Origin: Paraburkholderia phytofirmans OLGA172
Lineage (GTDB): Bacteria; Pseudomonadota; Gammaproteobacteria; Burkholderiales; Burkholderiaceae
Direction: 5' to 3'
Assembly: GCF_001634365.1 (NCBI RefSeq)
Contig: NZ_CP014578.1
Span: forward strand, 1,922,001 to 1,986,000
Length of the DNA: 64,000 nucleotides
Below are positions 54,170 through 63,070 of the stretch, piece after piece; the stretch's first letter is position 1, and every line of letters begins with the position of its first letter. Below the pieces are notes generated by a model. It did not search any database. It worked only from the letters and a program-made list of their open reading frames with translations, and was not told the DNA's origin. Made by a program: the position numbers and the translations under genes.

Positions 54170-55772
54170 ACCTCCCGGGCCGCCGGAGCTTCCCGAAGCG
54201 GTAGCGACGCCGCGCTCGCGCTGGCGCATGCAGGTCGTCTGGCTGGTGCCGATCATCGCGGTGCTGATCGGCGGCTGGCTTGCGGTCAAGGCGGTCCTCG
54301 AACAGGGGCCGACGGTCACCATCAGCTTCGCGACCGGCGAAGGTCTCGAAGCGGGCAAGACCAAAATCAAGTTCAAGAACGTGGATGTTGGCGTGGTCAA
54401 GAGCGTGACCTTGTCGAGAGACCACAGCAGCGTTGTCGCGACCGCCGAACTGGTCAAGGACGCATCGAGCATGCTGCTCGACGATACGCGTTTCTGGGTC
54501 GTGCGCCCGCGGATTTCCGGAGGCACGGTGTCGGGCATCGGCACGCTGCTGTCCGGTTCCTTCATTGGCATGGATGTGGGTACTTCAGCGAAGTCGCGGC
54601 GCGACTATGTCGGACTCGAGTCGCCGCCGGTCTTCGCCAGCGGCGTGCCGGGGCGGGAGTTCGTATTGAAGAGCGATGACATGGGATCGCTCGATGTCGG
54701 CTCTCCCATCTTCTTCAGACGCCTGCAGGTCGGACAGATCACCTCATACGCGCTCGACCCGGACGGCAAAGGCGTCACGCTGCACGCCTTCATCAACGCG
54801 CCCTATGACAGGTACGTCCAGAACGATACGCGCTTCTGGCATGCAAGCGGTGTCGATGTGTCGCTCGACACCAATGGTATCAAGGTCAATACGCAGTCGC
54901 TGGTGGCGATCCTGATCGGCGGTCTTGCATTTCAGACGCCGGAGGAAACGAGCAGTCAGCCCGAGGCTGCGGTTCGTACCCGATTCACGCTTTTCGAGGA
55001 TCGTGCGGAGGCCATGAAGCGCCATGACAAAATTGTGGATACCTACGTATTCAATTTTAACGACTCGGTACGCGGGCTGACCATCGGTGCGCCGGTCGAT
55101 TTCCGCGGCATCGTGGTGGGCGAGGTGGCGGCGATCTATACGCGTTTCGATCAAGCCACGAAGCAGTTCAGCATTCCGGTCGAGGTGCGCCTTTATCCGG
55201 AGCGGTTCACGTCGCGTTACCAGTCTGGCGCGTCCGGAGGCCGGCTCTCATCGGATCCCCACCAGCTGGCGGAAAGGCTGGTCGCACTCGGCCTGCGCGC
55301 GCAGCTTCGAACCGGCAACCTGTTGACCGGGCAGTTGTATGTCGCGCTCGATTTCTTCCCCACTGCAGCCAAGGCCGGGATCGACTGGAACGCGACGCCG
55401 CCGGAAATACCGACCGTGCCGGGCGGACTGCAGTCACTGCAGGATTCGGTCGCCAGTCTGGTGGCGAAGCTGAACAAGATTCCGTTCGAAGGCATCGGCA
55501 ACAATGCGCAAAAGACACTGGCCGAAGCGGATGCCCTGCTCAAAGAGTTGCGCACCGAGGTCATGCCGCAGGCGCGTGACACGCTCTCGGCCGCCCAGAC
55601 GGCTCTGAATTCGGCGAATAGCGCGCTGCAGCCCGACTCCGCGCTGGCGCAGAACACTGGCGACGCCATGAAGGAAATGGCGCGCACGGCGGCGGCCTTC
55701 CGTACCTTGGCGGACTATCTCGAACGCCATCCAGAGGCGCTGATCCGGGGCAAGCTGGAGGATAAGAAATGA
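54162..55772 (+). CDS. pqiB: PqiB, MCE-domain (MlaD-like) transport protein
   Basis: 536 residues. Single N-terminal membrane segment (VVWLVPIIAVLIGGWLAVKA), three MCE domains in series (about residues 48-140, 165-225 and 285-400; for example TVTISFATGEGLEAGKTKIK and VFNFNDSVRGLTIGAPVDFRG), and a C-terminal helical coiled coil (SVASLVAKLNKIPFEGIGN, LKELRTEVMPQARDTLSAA). This is the hexameric needle of PqiABC that spans the periplasm. Start overlaps pqiA by 8 bases; stop overlaps pqiC. Confidence 0.94.
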   Translation: MSRPPGPPELPEAVATPRSRWRMQVVWLVPIIAVLIGGWLAVKAVLEQGPTVTISFATGEGLEAGKTKIKFKNVDVGVVKSVTLSRDHSSVVATAELVKDASSMLLDDTRFWVVRPRISGGTVSGIGTLLSGSFIGMDVGTSAKSRRDYVGLESPPVFASGVPGREFVLKSDDMGSLDVGSPIFFRRLQVGQITSYALDPDGKGVTLHAFINAPYDRYVQNDTRFWHASGVDVSLDTNGIKVNTQSLVAILIGGLAFQTPEETSSQPEAAVRTRFTLFEDRAEAMKRHDKIVDTYVFNFNDSVRGLTIGAPVDFRGIVVGEVAAIYTRFDQATKQFSIPVEVRLYPERFTSRYQSGASGGRLSSDPHQLAERLVALGLRAQLRTGNLLTGQLYVALDFFPTAAKAGIDWNATPPEIPTVPGGLQSLQDSVASLVAKLNKIPFEGIGNNAQKTLAEADALLKELRTEVMPQARDTLSAAQTALNSANSALQPDSALAQNTGDAMKEMARTAAAFRTLADYLERHPEALIRGKLEDKK

Positions 55773-56359
55773 TGCGCCGATCCTTACCCATTGCCATGGC
55801 GGTGGCGCTCGCCGCGTTGTGCGGTTGTGCGTCGTCGCCGAAGTCGGAGTTCTATACGTTGAGTCCCCAGGCGCCGCAGGCGAGCGCCCCCGCCGCCACC
55901 CCGATCACGGTGCTGATCGGGGTGGTGACGGTGCCTGAACTCGTCGATCGGCCGCAGATCGTGGTTCGCTCCAGTGACAGCAAGGTCGAGATCGACGAAT
56001 TCGCCCGTTGGGCGGATCCCTTGAAAACCCAGATCCCGAACGTGATACGCGCCGATCTCGCGCGTCTGCTCGACAGCGCGTACGTGTCCACCCGCCCGAT
56101 TGGCGTCGATCCGGCCTCGGCCTACCGGGTGCAACTCGATGTCCAGCGCTTTGACGGCGCGCTCGGCGATGCGGCGACGGTCGACGTGTTGTGGTCGGTG
56201 TCGCCGCCCGGGAAAGGTTCGCCGCGCAGTGGCCGCAGCACCGTGCAAGAGCACTGTGCTGGCGCCGGTTACGATGCGTTGGTGGCTGCCTACAGCCGGG
56301 CCCTCGTCGCGGTCAGCCGCGACATCTCCGCGTCGATCCGCCCGGCGTCGTCGCAATGA
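55769..56359 (+). CDS. pqiC: PqiC, outer-membrane lipoprotein of the Pqi system
   Basis: 196 residues. ATG-ATG start overlapping the pqiB stop. Lipoprotein signal with lipobox LCGC (Cys20 counted from the first Met), then SSPKSEFYTLSP, the conserved opening of PqiC/ABC-type auxiliary lipoproteins, and TVPELVDRPQIVVRSSDSKVEIDEFARWADPL, the domain hallmark. Would anchor PqiB to the outer membrane. Last gene of the efflux-Pqi operon; 78 bp before the convergent nudC. Confidence 0.93.
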   Translation: MMRRSLPIAMAVALAALCGCASSPKSEFYTLSPQAPQASAPAATPITVLIGVVTVPELVDRPQIVVRSSDSKVEIDEFARWADPLKTQIPNVIRADLARLLDSAYVSTRPIGVDPASAYRVQLDVQRFDGALGDAATVDVLWSVSPPGKGSPRSGRSTVQEHCAGAGYDALVAAYSRALVAVSRDISASIRPASSQ

Positions 56360-56437
56360 TGTGCGTCAGCCTGCCGACCGGGCGGGTTCGCTCGGCTCGT
56401 TGAAAAGCGCAAGGCTGCCGGCACGGACGGAATCTGT

Positions 56438-57421
56438 TTAGTTTGACGAAGCAGGCGACGGTGAAACCGGTTCAGTAGTGCGCAGAACCGCAGCGCCTTC
56501 ATTGGCGAACGCGCGGAGCAGATGGTGTGCAATGGCGAAGGGCTTGGGTGCGGACAGTCCTTTAGCGTGCGTGCCGGACAACATTTCGGCGACTTCTTCT
56601 CGTGAAAACCAGCGCGCGTCTTCCAGTTCTGTCGTGTCAACGATGATTTCCGTATCGTTCGCCCGAGCGAAACAGCCGATCATCAGTGATGACGGAAACG
56701 GCCAGGGCTGAGATGCGAAATAGGTGACCTGAGAACAATGCACGCCGGCCTCCTCAAGCACTTCGCGGCGTACCGCGTCTTCCACTGTTTCGCCGGGCTC
56801 AACGAAGCCGGCAAGCGCCGAGTACATGCCCGTTGCGAACTGACGCTGACGTCCCAGCAGACAGTGATCGCCGTTGATGCCTAACATGATCACGACCGGA
56901 TCGACTCGTGGAAAATGTTGCGATCCGCAAGCGTCGCACGAACGTCGCCAGCCTGCGGCCGACGCCCGGCTCGGTTGGCCGCAATTCGCGCAGAAGCGAT
57001 GGCGCCGATGCCAATCGAGCATTGCTTTGGCCTGACCGAGTGCGCCCAGTAGACCGGGCGGGACCAGGCCGCTAACTGCAATTGAACGCAGATCGATCAG
57101 TTCGAAGCGTGCCGACAGTGAAGGGGGAGCGAACACACCCTGATCGAACCCGAGGGCGAAGCGTGCCGACCCGGTGTCAGCCTGTCCTAGAAAAACGACC
57201 TGAACCGGGGGGCCGAACTCAGACACTTCGCTTGCCGAGAAAAGAATTTCATGTTCATTACCGCGCTTCAGCACTGGAATATCCGCGGAGAAGACGATAA
57301 AACGTGTTGACGGATCGTGTCGCAAACTATCGATAAACGTGGCATCGTCGCGCTTTTCGTTTCGCCGGTCGAGCGGGTTGAAGGCAAAGCCGATAGCGGT
57401 GGACGGATCAAGGATGGACAT
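56438..57421 (-). CDS. nudC: NAD(+) diphosphatase NudC
   Basis: 327 residues from ATG MSILDPST; the open frame extends 17 codons further but without a start signal. Zinc site FCANCG...SCDACGSQHFPR, Nudix box GFVEPGETVEDAVRREVLEEAGV fragmentary match (G-x5-E-x7-REVLEE), and the NADH-pyrophosphatase motif SQPWPFPSSLM C-terminal to it. NudC hydrolyses NAD(H) to NMN(H) and AMP and removes NAD caps from RNA. Monocistronic; convergent to pqiC and 131 bp from the divergent LysR gene. Confidence 0.94.
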   Translation of the reverse strand: MSILDPSTAIGFAFNPLDRRNEKRDDATFIDSLRHDPSTRFIVFSADIPVLKRGNEHEILFSASEVSEFGPPVQVVFLGQADTGSARFALGFDQGVFAPPSLSARFELIDLRSIAVSGLVPPGLLGALGQAKAMLDWHRRHRFCANCGQPSRASAAGWRRSCDACGSQHFPRVDPVVIMLGINGDHCLLGRQRQFATGMYSALAGFVEPGETVEDAVRREVLEEAGVHCSQVTYFASQPWPFPSSLMIGCFARANDTEIIVDTTELEDARWFSREEVAEMLSGTHAKGLSAPKPFAIAHHLLRAFANEGAAVLRTTEPVSPSPASSN

Positions 57422-57552
57422 GGAAGTATCTTTCGGTACGGTTACGCCGGGTTGGCATGGGGTCCCGTGCAATTAAGGGGGCGCCGCCTGAGTACTTAAG
57501 TTGCACATTGTGCGAAGCTCAGCGCACTTTGATAATTGGCGTACGATTTTGA

Positions 57553-58563
57553 ATGAACTTCAAAAATAACGGAAGTATGGTGGAGAACCTCGGCGACATC
57601 CGGCTTTTTGTCGAAGCGGCGAACCTGGGCGGGCTATCGGCGGCCGGACGTAAGCTCGGGCTGTCTCCCGCTGCCGCGAGCGCACGCCTCGTGAAACTGG
57701 AGACGAGCCTGCATACGCGGCTGTTTGAACGCACGACGCGCCAGCTAAGGCTCACCGAGGAGGGGCGGATTTATCTGCTGCATTGTCAGCAGGCGCTTCA
57801 GTCCCTGGAGGATGCGCATGCGGCGCTACATGCCGGTCGGAGCATTGTTCGCGGGAAGGTGCGGATTTCGGCTACCTCGGATTTCGGGCGCCATGTCCTC
57901 AAGGGCTGGCTTGACGAGTTCAACGTGCAATATCCGGAGGTCACGCTCGCGTTGATCTTGTCCGATTCGTTGTCGAATCTGTTGTTCGACGACATTGACC
58001 TTGCGATCCGATTTGGCGTGCCCCCAGACAGTTCGCTTGTCGCACGGCGCCTGGGGCCTAATCGACGCGTGCTTTGTGCGTCGCCCGAGTATGTGACAAC
58101 GCACGGGGTGCCTGAGCGCCCGCAGGATTTGGAGCGGTTCGATTGCATCATCCTTGCGACGGCATCCGGGCCTGCGAACGACTGGCGGTTCACGCGCGGC
58201 GGTGAGGTCGAGACTTATACCGTGCCCCTTGCAAATGCCAGGGAGACCAACGACGGTGCGCTCGCGCGCGAGTGGGCAGTGGCTGGTTACGGTATAGCGA
58301 TGAAATCGGTATGGGACATCGCATCGGACCTGCGCACGGGGAAACTAACTATTCTGATGCCGGAGTGGCGGTCTCCGGATGTTCCTGTGCACGCCCTGTA
58401 CCAACGTAGCAGGTATATGGCGCCACGCGTGCGGGCGCTCCTCGACTTCCTCGTGGAGCGCTCTACCGCGATGTCGCATGACCTGGATGCCTATTTGAAC
58501 TCCGGCGCTGGGGTTGCTGAAAGAGGTGGCGCCCGGAATAGCCGTCTGCCGGGAGAAATGTAA
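57553..58563 (+). CDS. LysR-family transcriptional regulator
   Basis: 336 residues. HTH at the N-terminus: IRLFVEAANLGGLSAAGRKLGLSPAAASARLVKLE, followed by FERTTRQLRLTEEG, and a periplasmic-binding-like co-inducer domain (GKVRISATSDFGRHVLKGWL, DDIDLAIRFG). The start is uncertain: ATG at 57553 or, eight codons on, the ATG at 57577 (MVENLGDI), where conservation begins; neither has a good ribosome site. It is divergent from nudC and convergent with the carbonic anhydrase gene. Target genes unknown. Confidence 0.9.
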   Translation: MNFKNNGSMVENLGDIRLFVEAANLGGLSAAGRKLGLSPAAASARLVKLETSLHTRLFERTTRQLRLTEEGRIYLLHCQQALQSLEDAHAALHAGRSIVRGKVRISATSDFGRHVLKGWLDEFNVQYPEVTLALILSDSLSNLLFDDIDLAIRFGVPPDSSLVARRLGPNRRVLCASPEYVTTHGVPERPQDLERFDCIILATASGPANDWRFTRGGEVETYTVPLANARETNDGALAREWAVAGYGIAMKSVWDIASDLRTGKLTILMPEWRSPDVPVHALYQRSRYMAPRVRALLDFLVERSTAMSHDLDAYLNSGAGVAERGGARNSRLPGEM

Positions 58564-58592
58564 ACGCATACCATGCGCAGAACCAAAACGAT

Positions 58593-59333
58593 TTAGACGA
58601 GTGCAATCTTGCCGGTGGCAAGGTCATACACGCCGCCAACAATGTCGATCTTCTTGCCCGCGTAAAGTTTTTGGACGATCGGCGGTGAGTTCTTCAGTTG
58701 AGCCACCTGCCGTCGCACGTTCTCGGCGACCGCGTTGTCCAGCAAATTGCCGGTCTGCATTTTCCCGGCGGCGATGACGGCCGGTTTGATCGCGGCGATG
58801 AGTCCCGGCAAATGGCCCGGAAGGACCGTCTTGGCCTTCAGCACTTTGATTGCGGCGTCGACCGCGCCGCATCCGGTGTGGCCTAGCACCATGATTAGCG
58901 GCACCCCCAGGAACTGGGCGCCGTATTCGACGGATGCCAGCAGATCCGGGTTCACGACGTTACCCGCGACGCGTAACACGAAAAGATCGCCCGGCCCCTG
59001 ATCGAACGCGAACTCCGGCGCCACGCGCGAATCGGCGCAGCTCAGGATCGTGGCAATCGGATACTGTCCCTGGACACGGGCGGCACGCCCCGATGAGAAG
59101 TCGCGCTCGTTCGGTGCGTTGGCCGCGTAGCGCGCATTGCCATCCATCAACCGCTTCAACGCGTCCGCAGGCTCGATCGAGTTCGGTGGTGGCGATGCGC
59201 CTGGCGCTGGCGGCTCGGCCGCGATCGCGGCACCCACGCTCCACGGTAGGAGCGCCGCGAGTGCGCCGGTCTTCAGGAAATCCCGGCGCGATACTTGAGG
59301 CTCGTGCTGCGCATCACCACATAGATCACACAT
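58593..59333 (-). CDS. Beta-carbonic anhydrase, Tat-exported
   Basis: 246 residues from ATG MCDLCGD with GGAGGAAAGCAA upstream. Twin-arginine signal SRRDFLKTGALAALLPWSVG (Arg16-Arg17), so it is exported folded to the periplasm, unlike most bacterial beta-CAs. Zinc ligands: Cys in SCADSRVAPE with the Asp-Arg pair, and His-x2-Cys in GHTGCGAV. Interconverts CO2 and bicarbonate. The N-terminal CDLC motif ahead of the Tat signal is unusual. The 445-bp upstream region contains the GTTC/GAAC repeats described separately. Confidence 0.92.
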   Translation of the reverse strand: MCDLCGDAQHEPQVSRRDFLKTGALAALLPWSVGAAIAAEPPAPGASPPPNSIEPADALKRLMDGNARYAANAPNERDFSSGRAARVQGQYPIATILSCADSRVAPEFAFDQGPGDLFVLRVAGNVVNPDLLASVEYGAQFLGVPLIMVLGHTGCGAVDAAIKVLKAKTVLPGHLPGLIAAIKPAVIAAGKMQTGNLLDNAVAENVRRQVAQLKNSPPIVQKLYAGKKIDIVGGVYDLATGKIALV

Positions 59334-59778
59334 TTGCTTTCCTCCGTCATTGCTGGGTGCATTCGGCAAGCAAACAGGTGTCTTGCCGCATCACGACGCA
59401 ACTGGCACACCGATCGCCGGCTATGTGCGCTTCACGTGGCGGCCCAACGCCACGAGATAGATCAACTAACTTGCATGGGTTTGAGTCTATACGGTCGGCA
59501 GGAGCCGTGCCCGGAAAACTCTGCAACTGCCAGCAACACGAGGCGCTGGCCCAGGCGTGAAGCCGGCGACAGAGACGGTTGGTTTAGGCGAGGGCTCCCC
59601 GGCGTCCGTGAGATGGCGCGGGAGCATTGGTGTTCAGATTAAATTGGTGTTCGTATGAACAAGTAAAATAATTGAACGCCGCGCGTTTGTCGTTCTTGGC
59701 GGATGCGTGTTCATGTTCTTTGAACACGCGAAATCTATGAACGACCAGTGCGGTGATCCAGGATTCATCAGCAGTGAT
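59334..59778. other. Upstream region of the carbonic anhydrase gene with GTTC/GAAC repeats
   Basis: 445 bp with no supported gene. At 59649-59660 GTTC-GTAT-GAAC; at 59705-59729 a perfect hairpin (GCGTGTTCA / TGAACACGC, 7-base loop TGTTCTT); and a direct repeat of ATTGGTGTTC (59626, 59643). The local AT content rises around 59640-59680. This could be an operator cluster or the transcript end of the crotonase gene at 59779. Confidence 0.55.
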
Positions 59779-60567
59779 CTACTCACCCGTGAACGGAAAA
59801 ACGGGCCGTGGCTTCTTCGCCAGGAAGGCTTCGACGGATGCTGGCAGCGCCAGCTTGACGTCCTTGCTATCGAAAAGCGGCATGGCAATGTCAAACATGG
59901 CCTCGTCGGCCGCAGTAACACCGCCTGTTGCCCAGATTCGCAGGAGCGCCTTGTGAGCTGCATGAGCGCGAGTCGGCCCCGCAGCGAGCTTGACCACGAA
60001 CGCCGTCGCTTCATCGGCCAGCTCGCCGTCAGGCACGACCCGATTCACCACGCCGTGACGCTCCATGACCGCTGCTGGCACCTGCTCCGACGTCAAGGCC
60101 CATTCGATCGCTTTCGAGCGACCGGCTCTCTCTGCAATGCGATAAACCCCGCCTAGTAGGGTCACGATGGCGAGCGATTGCTCCGGGTGACCAAAACGAG
60201 CCGTTTCCGCTGCAAAAATGATGTCTGCGCGTACAGCCAACTCGAGCCCGCCACCGAAGCATAGTCCTTGAACCGCGGCGACCGTGGGAATCGATAGCCG
60301 CTCGAACCGATTGAAGCAGTTCATATACCGCTCGAACAGCGTGCGAAGTTCGCGTGCACTCATATCCGGCCAGTCCACGATATCGCCACCGAAGCTGAAA
60401 TCAGGGCCTTCGGCGCGTACCAGCAACGCTCGTGCATCGCTTTCGCCGACCGCGGTAAGCGCCGCATCCAACTCGTCGACCATTTGCGGTGTAAGGCGGT
60501 TCTGAGGCGGATTATGCAAGGTGATGACGGCCATACCGTCTTCGATCGAGTGCGTCAGGTGTGGCAT
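59779..60567 (-). CDS. Enoyl-CoA hydratase/isomerase-family protein
   Basis: 262 residues. Crotonase fold: LHNPPQNRLTPQMVDEL, oxyanion-type FSFGGDIVDW, and VQGLCFGGGLELAVRADIIFAAE. Here both catalytic glutamates are kept: Glu in GGLELAV and the second in FGHPEQSLAIVTLLGG. The gene follows the hydrolase gene on the minus strand with 15 bp between, so both are transcribed together. The substrate is not visible. Start ATG is preceded by GAGCGAGGAAGGATTTC. Confidence 0.9.
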   Translation of the reverse strand: MPHLTHSIEDGMAVITLHNPPQNRLTPQMVDELDAALTAVGESDARALLVRAEGPDFSFGGDIVDWPDMSARELRTLFERYMNCFNRFERLSIPTVAAVQGLCFGGGLELAVRADIIFAAETARFGHPEQSLAIVTLLGGVYRIAERAGRSKAIEWALTSEQVPAAVMERHGVVNRVVPDGELADEATAFVVKLAAGPTRAHAAHKALLRIWATGGVTAADEAMFDIAMPLFDSKDVKLALPASVEAFLAKKPRPVFPFTGE

Positions 60568-60582
60568 GAAATCCTTCCTCGC

Positions 60583-61479
60583 TCAGGAAAGGTGCTCTTT
60601 GAACCAGGCAACGGCTGCCGAACTCGCAGCAGGGAACTGTCCCAGATAAGGGTCGAAATGTCCGCCCGGAATGGTGACCAGCCGCTTTGGCTGCAGGGCC
60701 TGTTCATAGGCCTTGAGCGCAAGATCCGTCACCGTGATTGTGTCGTTCAGCGCGACGACCATCAACAGCGGGGTTGGCGACACGCGGGAAACCCATACGC
60801 CAGGTTCGTACATGCGCGCCCCGCGGGTCGAACGAATCGTCACGTTGTTTTCCCAGATGCCAGGGGGCATGGACTGCAGATAGAAATCGATGGCGTCCTG
60901 TGCGCGATATGACGCGGGAACCGTAGGATCCGCACTCACAACGGCTTGCCGACGCGGCGGCTCGCCTCGAGCTTGCGCGCGTTCATCTTCCGAAAGTGCG
61001 CTTTCGAGCGCGGTGATCCCCTCCGGAGGGATGCGTCGCAGCCCCTGTTCATAACCGCTGATGGTCGGAACCTGCGAGAGAACGGCACGTATCCTGCGGT
61101 CGGTCGCGCCGAGAACGATAACGTGGCCACCCGCGTAGCTTGTTCCCCACACGCCGATGCGCGACGCATCGACCTCGGGTCGCTCCTCCAGGTAGGAAAT
61201 GGCCCGGCGCCAGTCGGCGATCTGACGCCACGGATCCACGTCTTGCCGAACCGCACCGTCGCTCGCCCCGAAATTACGATGATCGTGCAACAGCACGACG
61301 AAGCCCGCATCAGCAAAAGCACGCGCGAACGGCTCCAGACCATGTTCCCTTACGCCGGCATATCCATGTGCCATCGAAATGGCTGGGCGGGGTTCAGTGG
61401 CCCCGTCTGGCACAAACAGCCAAGCGCGCAGTCGCTCATTGCCTTCAACCTCAAACTCCACATCCAACCGCGTTGTCAT
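60583..61479 (-). CDS. Alpha/beta hydrolase (acyl esterase/peptidase-like)
   Basis: 298 residues. Alpha/beta-hydrolase fold with AHGYAGVREHGLEPFARAFADAGF, HDHRNFGASDG, nucleophile Ser114 in VWGTSYAGGH, Asp in VVALNDTITV and His in PGGHFDPYLG near the C-terminus, so a full Ser-Asp-His triad. It resembles X-Pro peptidase/acyl-esterase-like or DLH-like hydrolases. The adjacent crotonase suggests release or handling of an acyl-CoA or ester intermediate. A perfect 18-bp palindrome lies 41 bp upstream of the start. Confidence 0.86.
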   Translation of the reverse strand: MTTRLDVEFEVEGNERLRAWLFVPDGATEPRPAISMAHGYAGVREHGLEPFARAFADAGFVVLLHDHRNFGASDGAVRQDVDPWRQIADWRRAISYLEERPEVDASRIGVWGTSYAGGHVIVLGATDRRIRAVLSQVPTISGYEQGLRRIPPEGITALESALSEDERAQARGEPPRRQAVVSADPTVPASYRAQDAIDFYLQSMPPGIWENNVTIRSTRGARMYEPGVWVSRVSPTPLLMVVALNDTITVTDLALKAYEQALQPKRLVTIPGGHFDPYLGQFPAASSAAVAWFKEHLS

Positions 61480-61519
61480 CTTCGTTCCTTGTGCATTACA
61501 GAATCAGTTGTATCAGGGA

Positions 61520-61537
61520 GATCGATTCGAATCGATC
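61520..61537. promoter_or_regulatory. Perfect 18-bp palindrome GATCGATTC/GAATCGATC
   Basis: No spacer, both arms complementary over 9 bases. It is 41 bp before the minus-strand hydrolase start, a likely operator for an unidentified dimeric repressor. No regulator is encoded within the pair itself. Confidence 0.55.
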
Positions 61538-61738
61538 GCTTAGCCATAGATAGGGGCGCTTCGCAAGACCGGACCTGTTGATGGACTCTTCAGTCTGTTT
61601 CCACCAGTGAGTAACTGAAACCATGATAGCGAGCGGTCGTAGTCGATTGATACAGCCGGAATGAATTCACATGTTACGGATATCGAACAATCCATTTCCG
61701 CCATGCAAAGAACGGCGAACGCCAGCCTATCGCAGTGC

Positions 61739-62140
61739 TCACCAGCGGGGCGAAACTTCTGCCAGTTGGGCTACGCCCCGGCCAAAAGAGAAATTTTCAT
61801 TCGGTACCGGTACCAAGGCGATAAATACATCGTCCGGAGAAATGCCAACGTTTTCGTGAAGCAGCCGGGTGATCGCCGCGAGAAGTTTCTGCTTGTCGTC
61901 GAGAGGGCGGTGCGCGCCGATAAGCACGGTGACAATCATTGCGTCAGCGGTCCGACTCATCTCCATGAAGGTGGGGTCGATGAACAACTCGTCCTCTCCG
62001 TGCTCGCTAATCATGATGAAACGGTCGCCCGGCGGAATCCCGAGTCCCTCCACGAGCGAGCGGTTCAGCGAATTACCAATGGCTTTCTTCTGATCCTTCG
62101 AGAATCGACCGGCGGGAATGTGGGCGTGAAAAACGGGCAT
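61739..62140 (-). CDS. Tautomerase-family protein
   Basis: 133 residues from ATG with GGAGACATC upstream. MPVFHAHIPAGRFSKDQKKAIGN: after Met removal the N-terminal Pro is the catalytic base of 4-oxalocrotonate tautomerase-like enzymes. Two beta-alpha-beta repeats are visible; the length (133) fits the Tautomerase_2 group rather than the 62-residue 4-OT. It would interconvert keto and enol forms of a carboxylate. Its divergent promoter shares a motif with the two downstream genes. Confidence 0.87.
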   Translation of the reverse strand: MPVFHAHIPAGRFSKDQKKAIGNSLNRSLVEGLGIPPGDRFIMISEHGEDELFIDPTFMEMSRTADAMIVTVLIGAHRPLDDKQKLLAAITRLLHENVGISPDDVFIALVPVPNENFSFGRGVAQLAEVSPRW

Positions 62141-62180
62141 GATGTCTCCGTGAAGTGAGGCTTCGTGTTTACCACGAGCG

Positions 62181-62203
62181 CAAAAATAAGTTGATATGCG
62201 CAT
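62181..62203 (-). promoter_or_regulatory. MarR-type site A (GCGCATATCAAC...)
   Basis: On the minus strand GCGCATATCAACTTATTTT. It is 41-63 bp before the tautomerase start and 58-80 bp before the rightward hydrolase start. The first 12 bases are identical with site C. Confidence 0.6.
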
Positions 62204-62260
62204 AATAGGTGCCATCGCGGTACTTGGCAAGATTCAGATTCGCTGCACTAGGAGGGGCAA

Positions 62261-63070
62261 ATGTCAGTCGTCACATCAGCAAGCAAAACAAGCCGGACAC
62301 CGCTTTCTTTGGTGTTCGTGCATGGTTTTCTCGACAATCGTACGGTTTGGTCGCCGCTCATAGAGCAGCTCGAATCAACCTCGTATGTGCACTACACGCT
62401 CGATTTGCGAGGAGCGGGCTCGTTGCGGGAGGATGGTGGTCCCTACACCCTGGCACAGGCAGCGGCCGACGTTCAGCGCCTGATCGAGAAACACCAAATG
62501 GAGCGGGTGGTGCTTGTCGGGCACAGCATGGGTGGCCAGATCGCCGAACTGGCTGCCATGAAGTTCCCTGAGCGCGTCGCCGCGCTAGTGCTTCTGACGC
62601 CGGTCTCGTTGGCTGGGAGTCAGTTGCCTCCTGAAGCGGTGTCGTTCCTGCGTACTTCAGGCGGTAATTCGGCCGCGCAGCGAGAGATTCGGAGGCACTT
62701 TTCGCGCAATCTCCCGGAGCAGGAAATCGAACGTCTGGTTCGCGAGGAGGTTCTGATGGGCGTTGCGGCGGTAGAAGGATACTTTGACGCGTTCAGTGGC
62801 GGCGACTCCGCAGGCAATGCGCCGTGTTCCTATGCCGGCCCTGTACTCATTGCCGGAGCGCAAGAGGATCCGGTCGTGCCCATCGAAGCAGTTGCGGAGA
62901 TGGCGCATACCCGCTTTCCGAACGCCAGACTGGTGCGGATCGAGCAATCGGGACATTGGCCGCACCTCGAACAACCTGGCGATACTGCGGCTGCCATTGA
63001 GGGCTTTCTCTCCGAATGCGCTTTACCGGTCCCTCAGGCGGACTCCCTGGATAGCGTCCGGTTGCAATAA
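62261..63070 (+). CDS. Alpha/beta hydrolase
   Basis: 269 residues from ATG preceded by AGGAGGGGCAA. Classic fold: LVFVHGFLDNRTVW, nucleophile Ser89 in VLVGHSMGGQIAEL, Asp in GAQEDPVVP and His in IEQSGHWPHLEQP. Resembles haloperoxidase/lactonase-type hydrolases; a C-C hydrolase or esterase role cannot be told apart. Divergent to the tautomerase, followed 50 bp later by marR. Confidence 0.9.
   Translation: MSVVTSASKTSRTPLSLVFVHGFLDNRTVWSPLIEQLESTSYVHYTLDLRGAGSLREDGGPYTLAQAAADVQRLIEKHQMERVVLVGHSMGGQIAELAAMKFPERVAALVLLTPVSLAGSQLPPEAVSFLRTSGGNSAAQREIRRHFSRNLPEQEIERLVREEVLMGVAAVEGYFDAFSGGDSAGNAPCSYAGPVLIAGAQEDPVVPIEAVAEMAHTRFPNARLVRIEQSGHWPHLEQPGDTAAAIEGFLSECALPVPQADSLDSVRLQ

Noticed and set aside
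59334..59642. Plus-strand open frame of about 100 codons upstream of the carbonic anhydrase.
   Set aside because: No ribosome site, composition unlike neighbours, and it overlaps the likely regulatory region.
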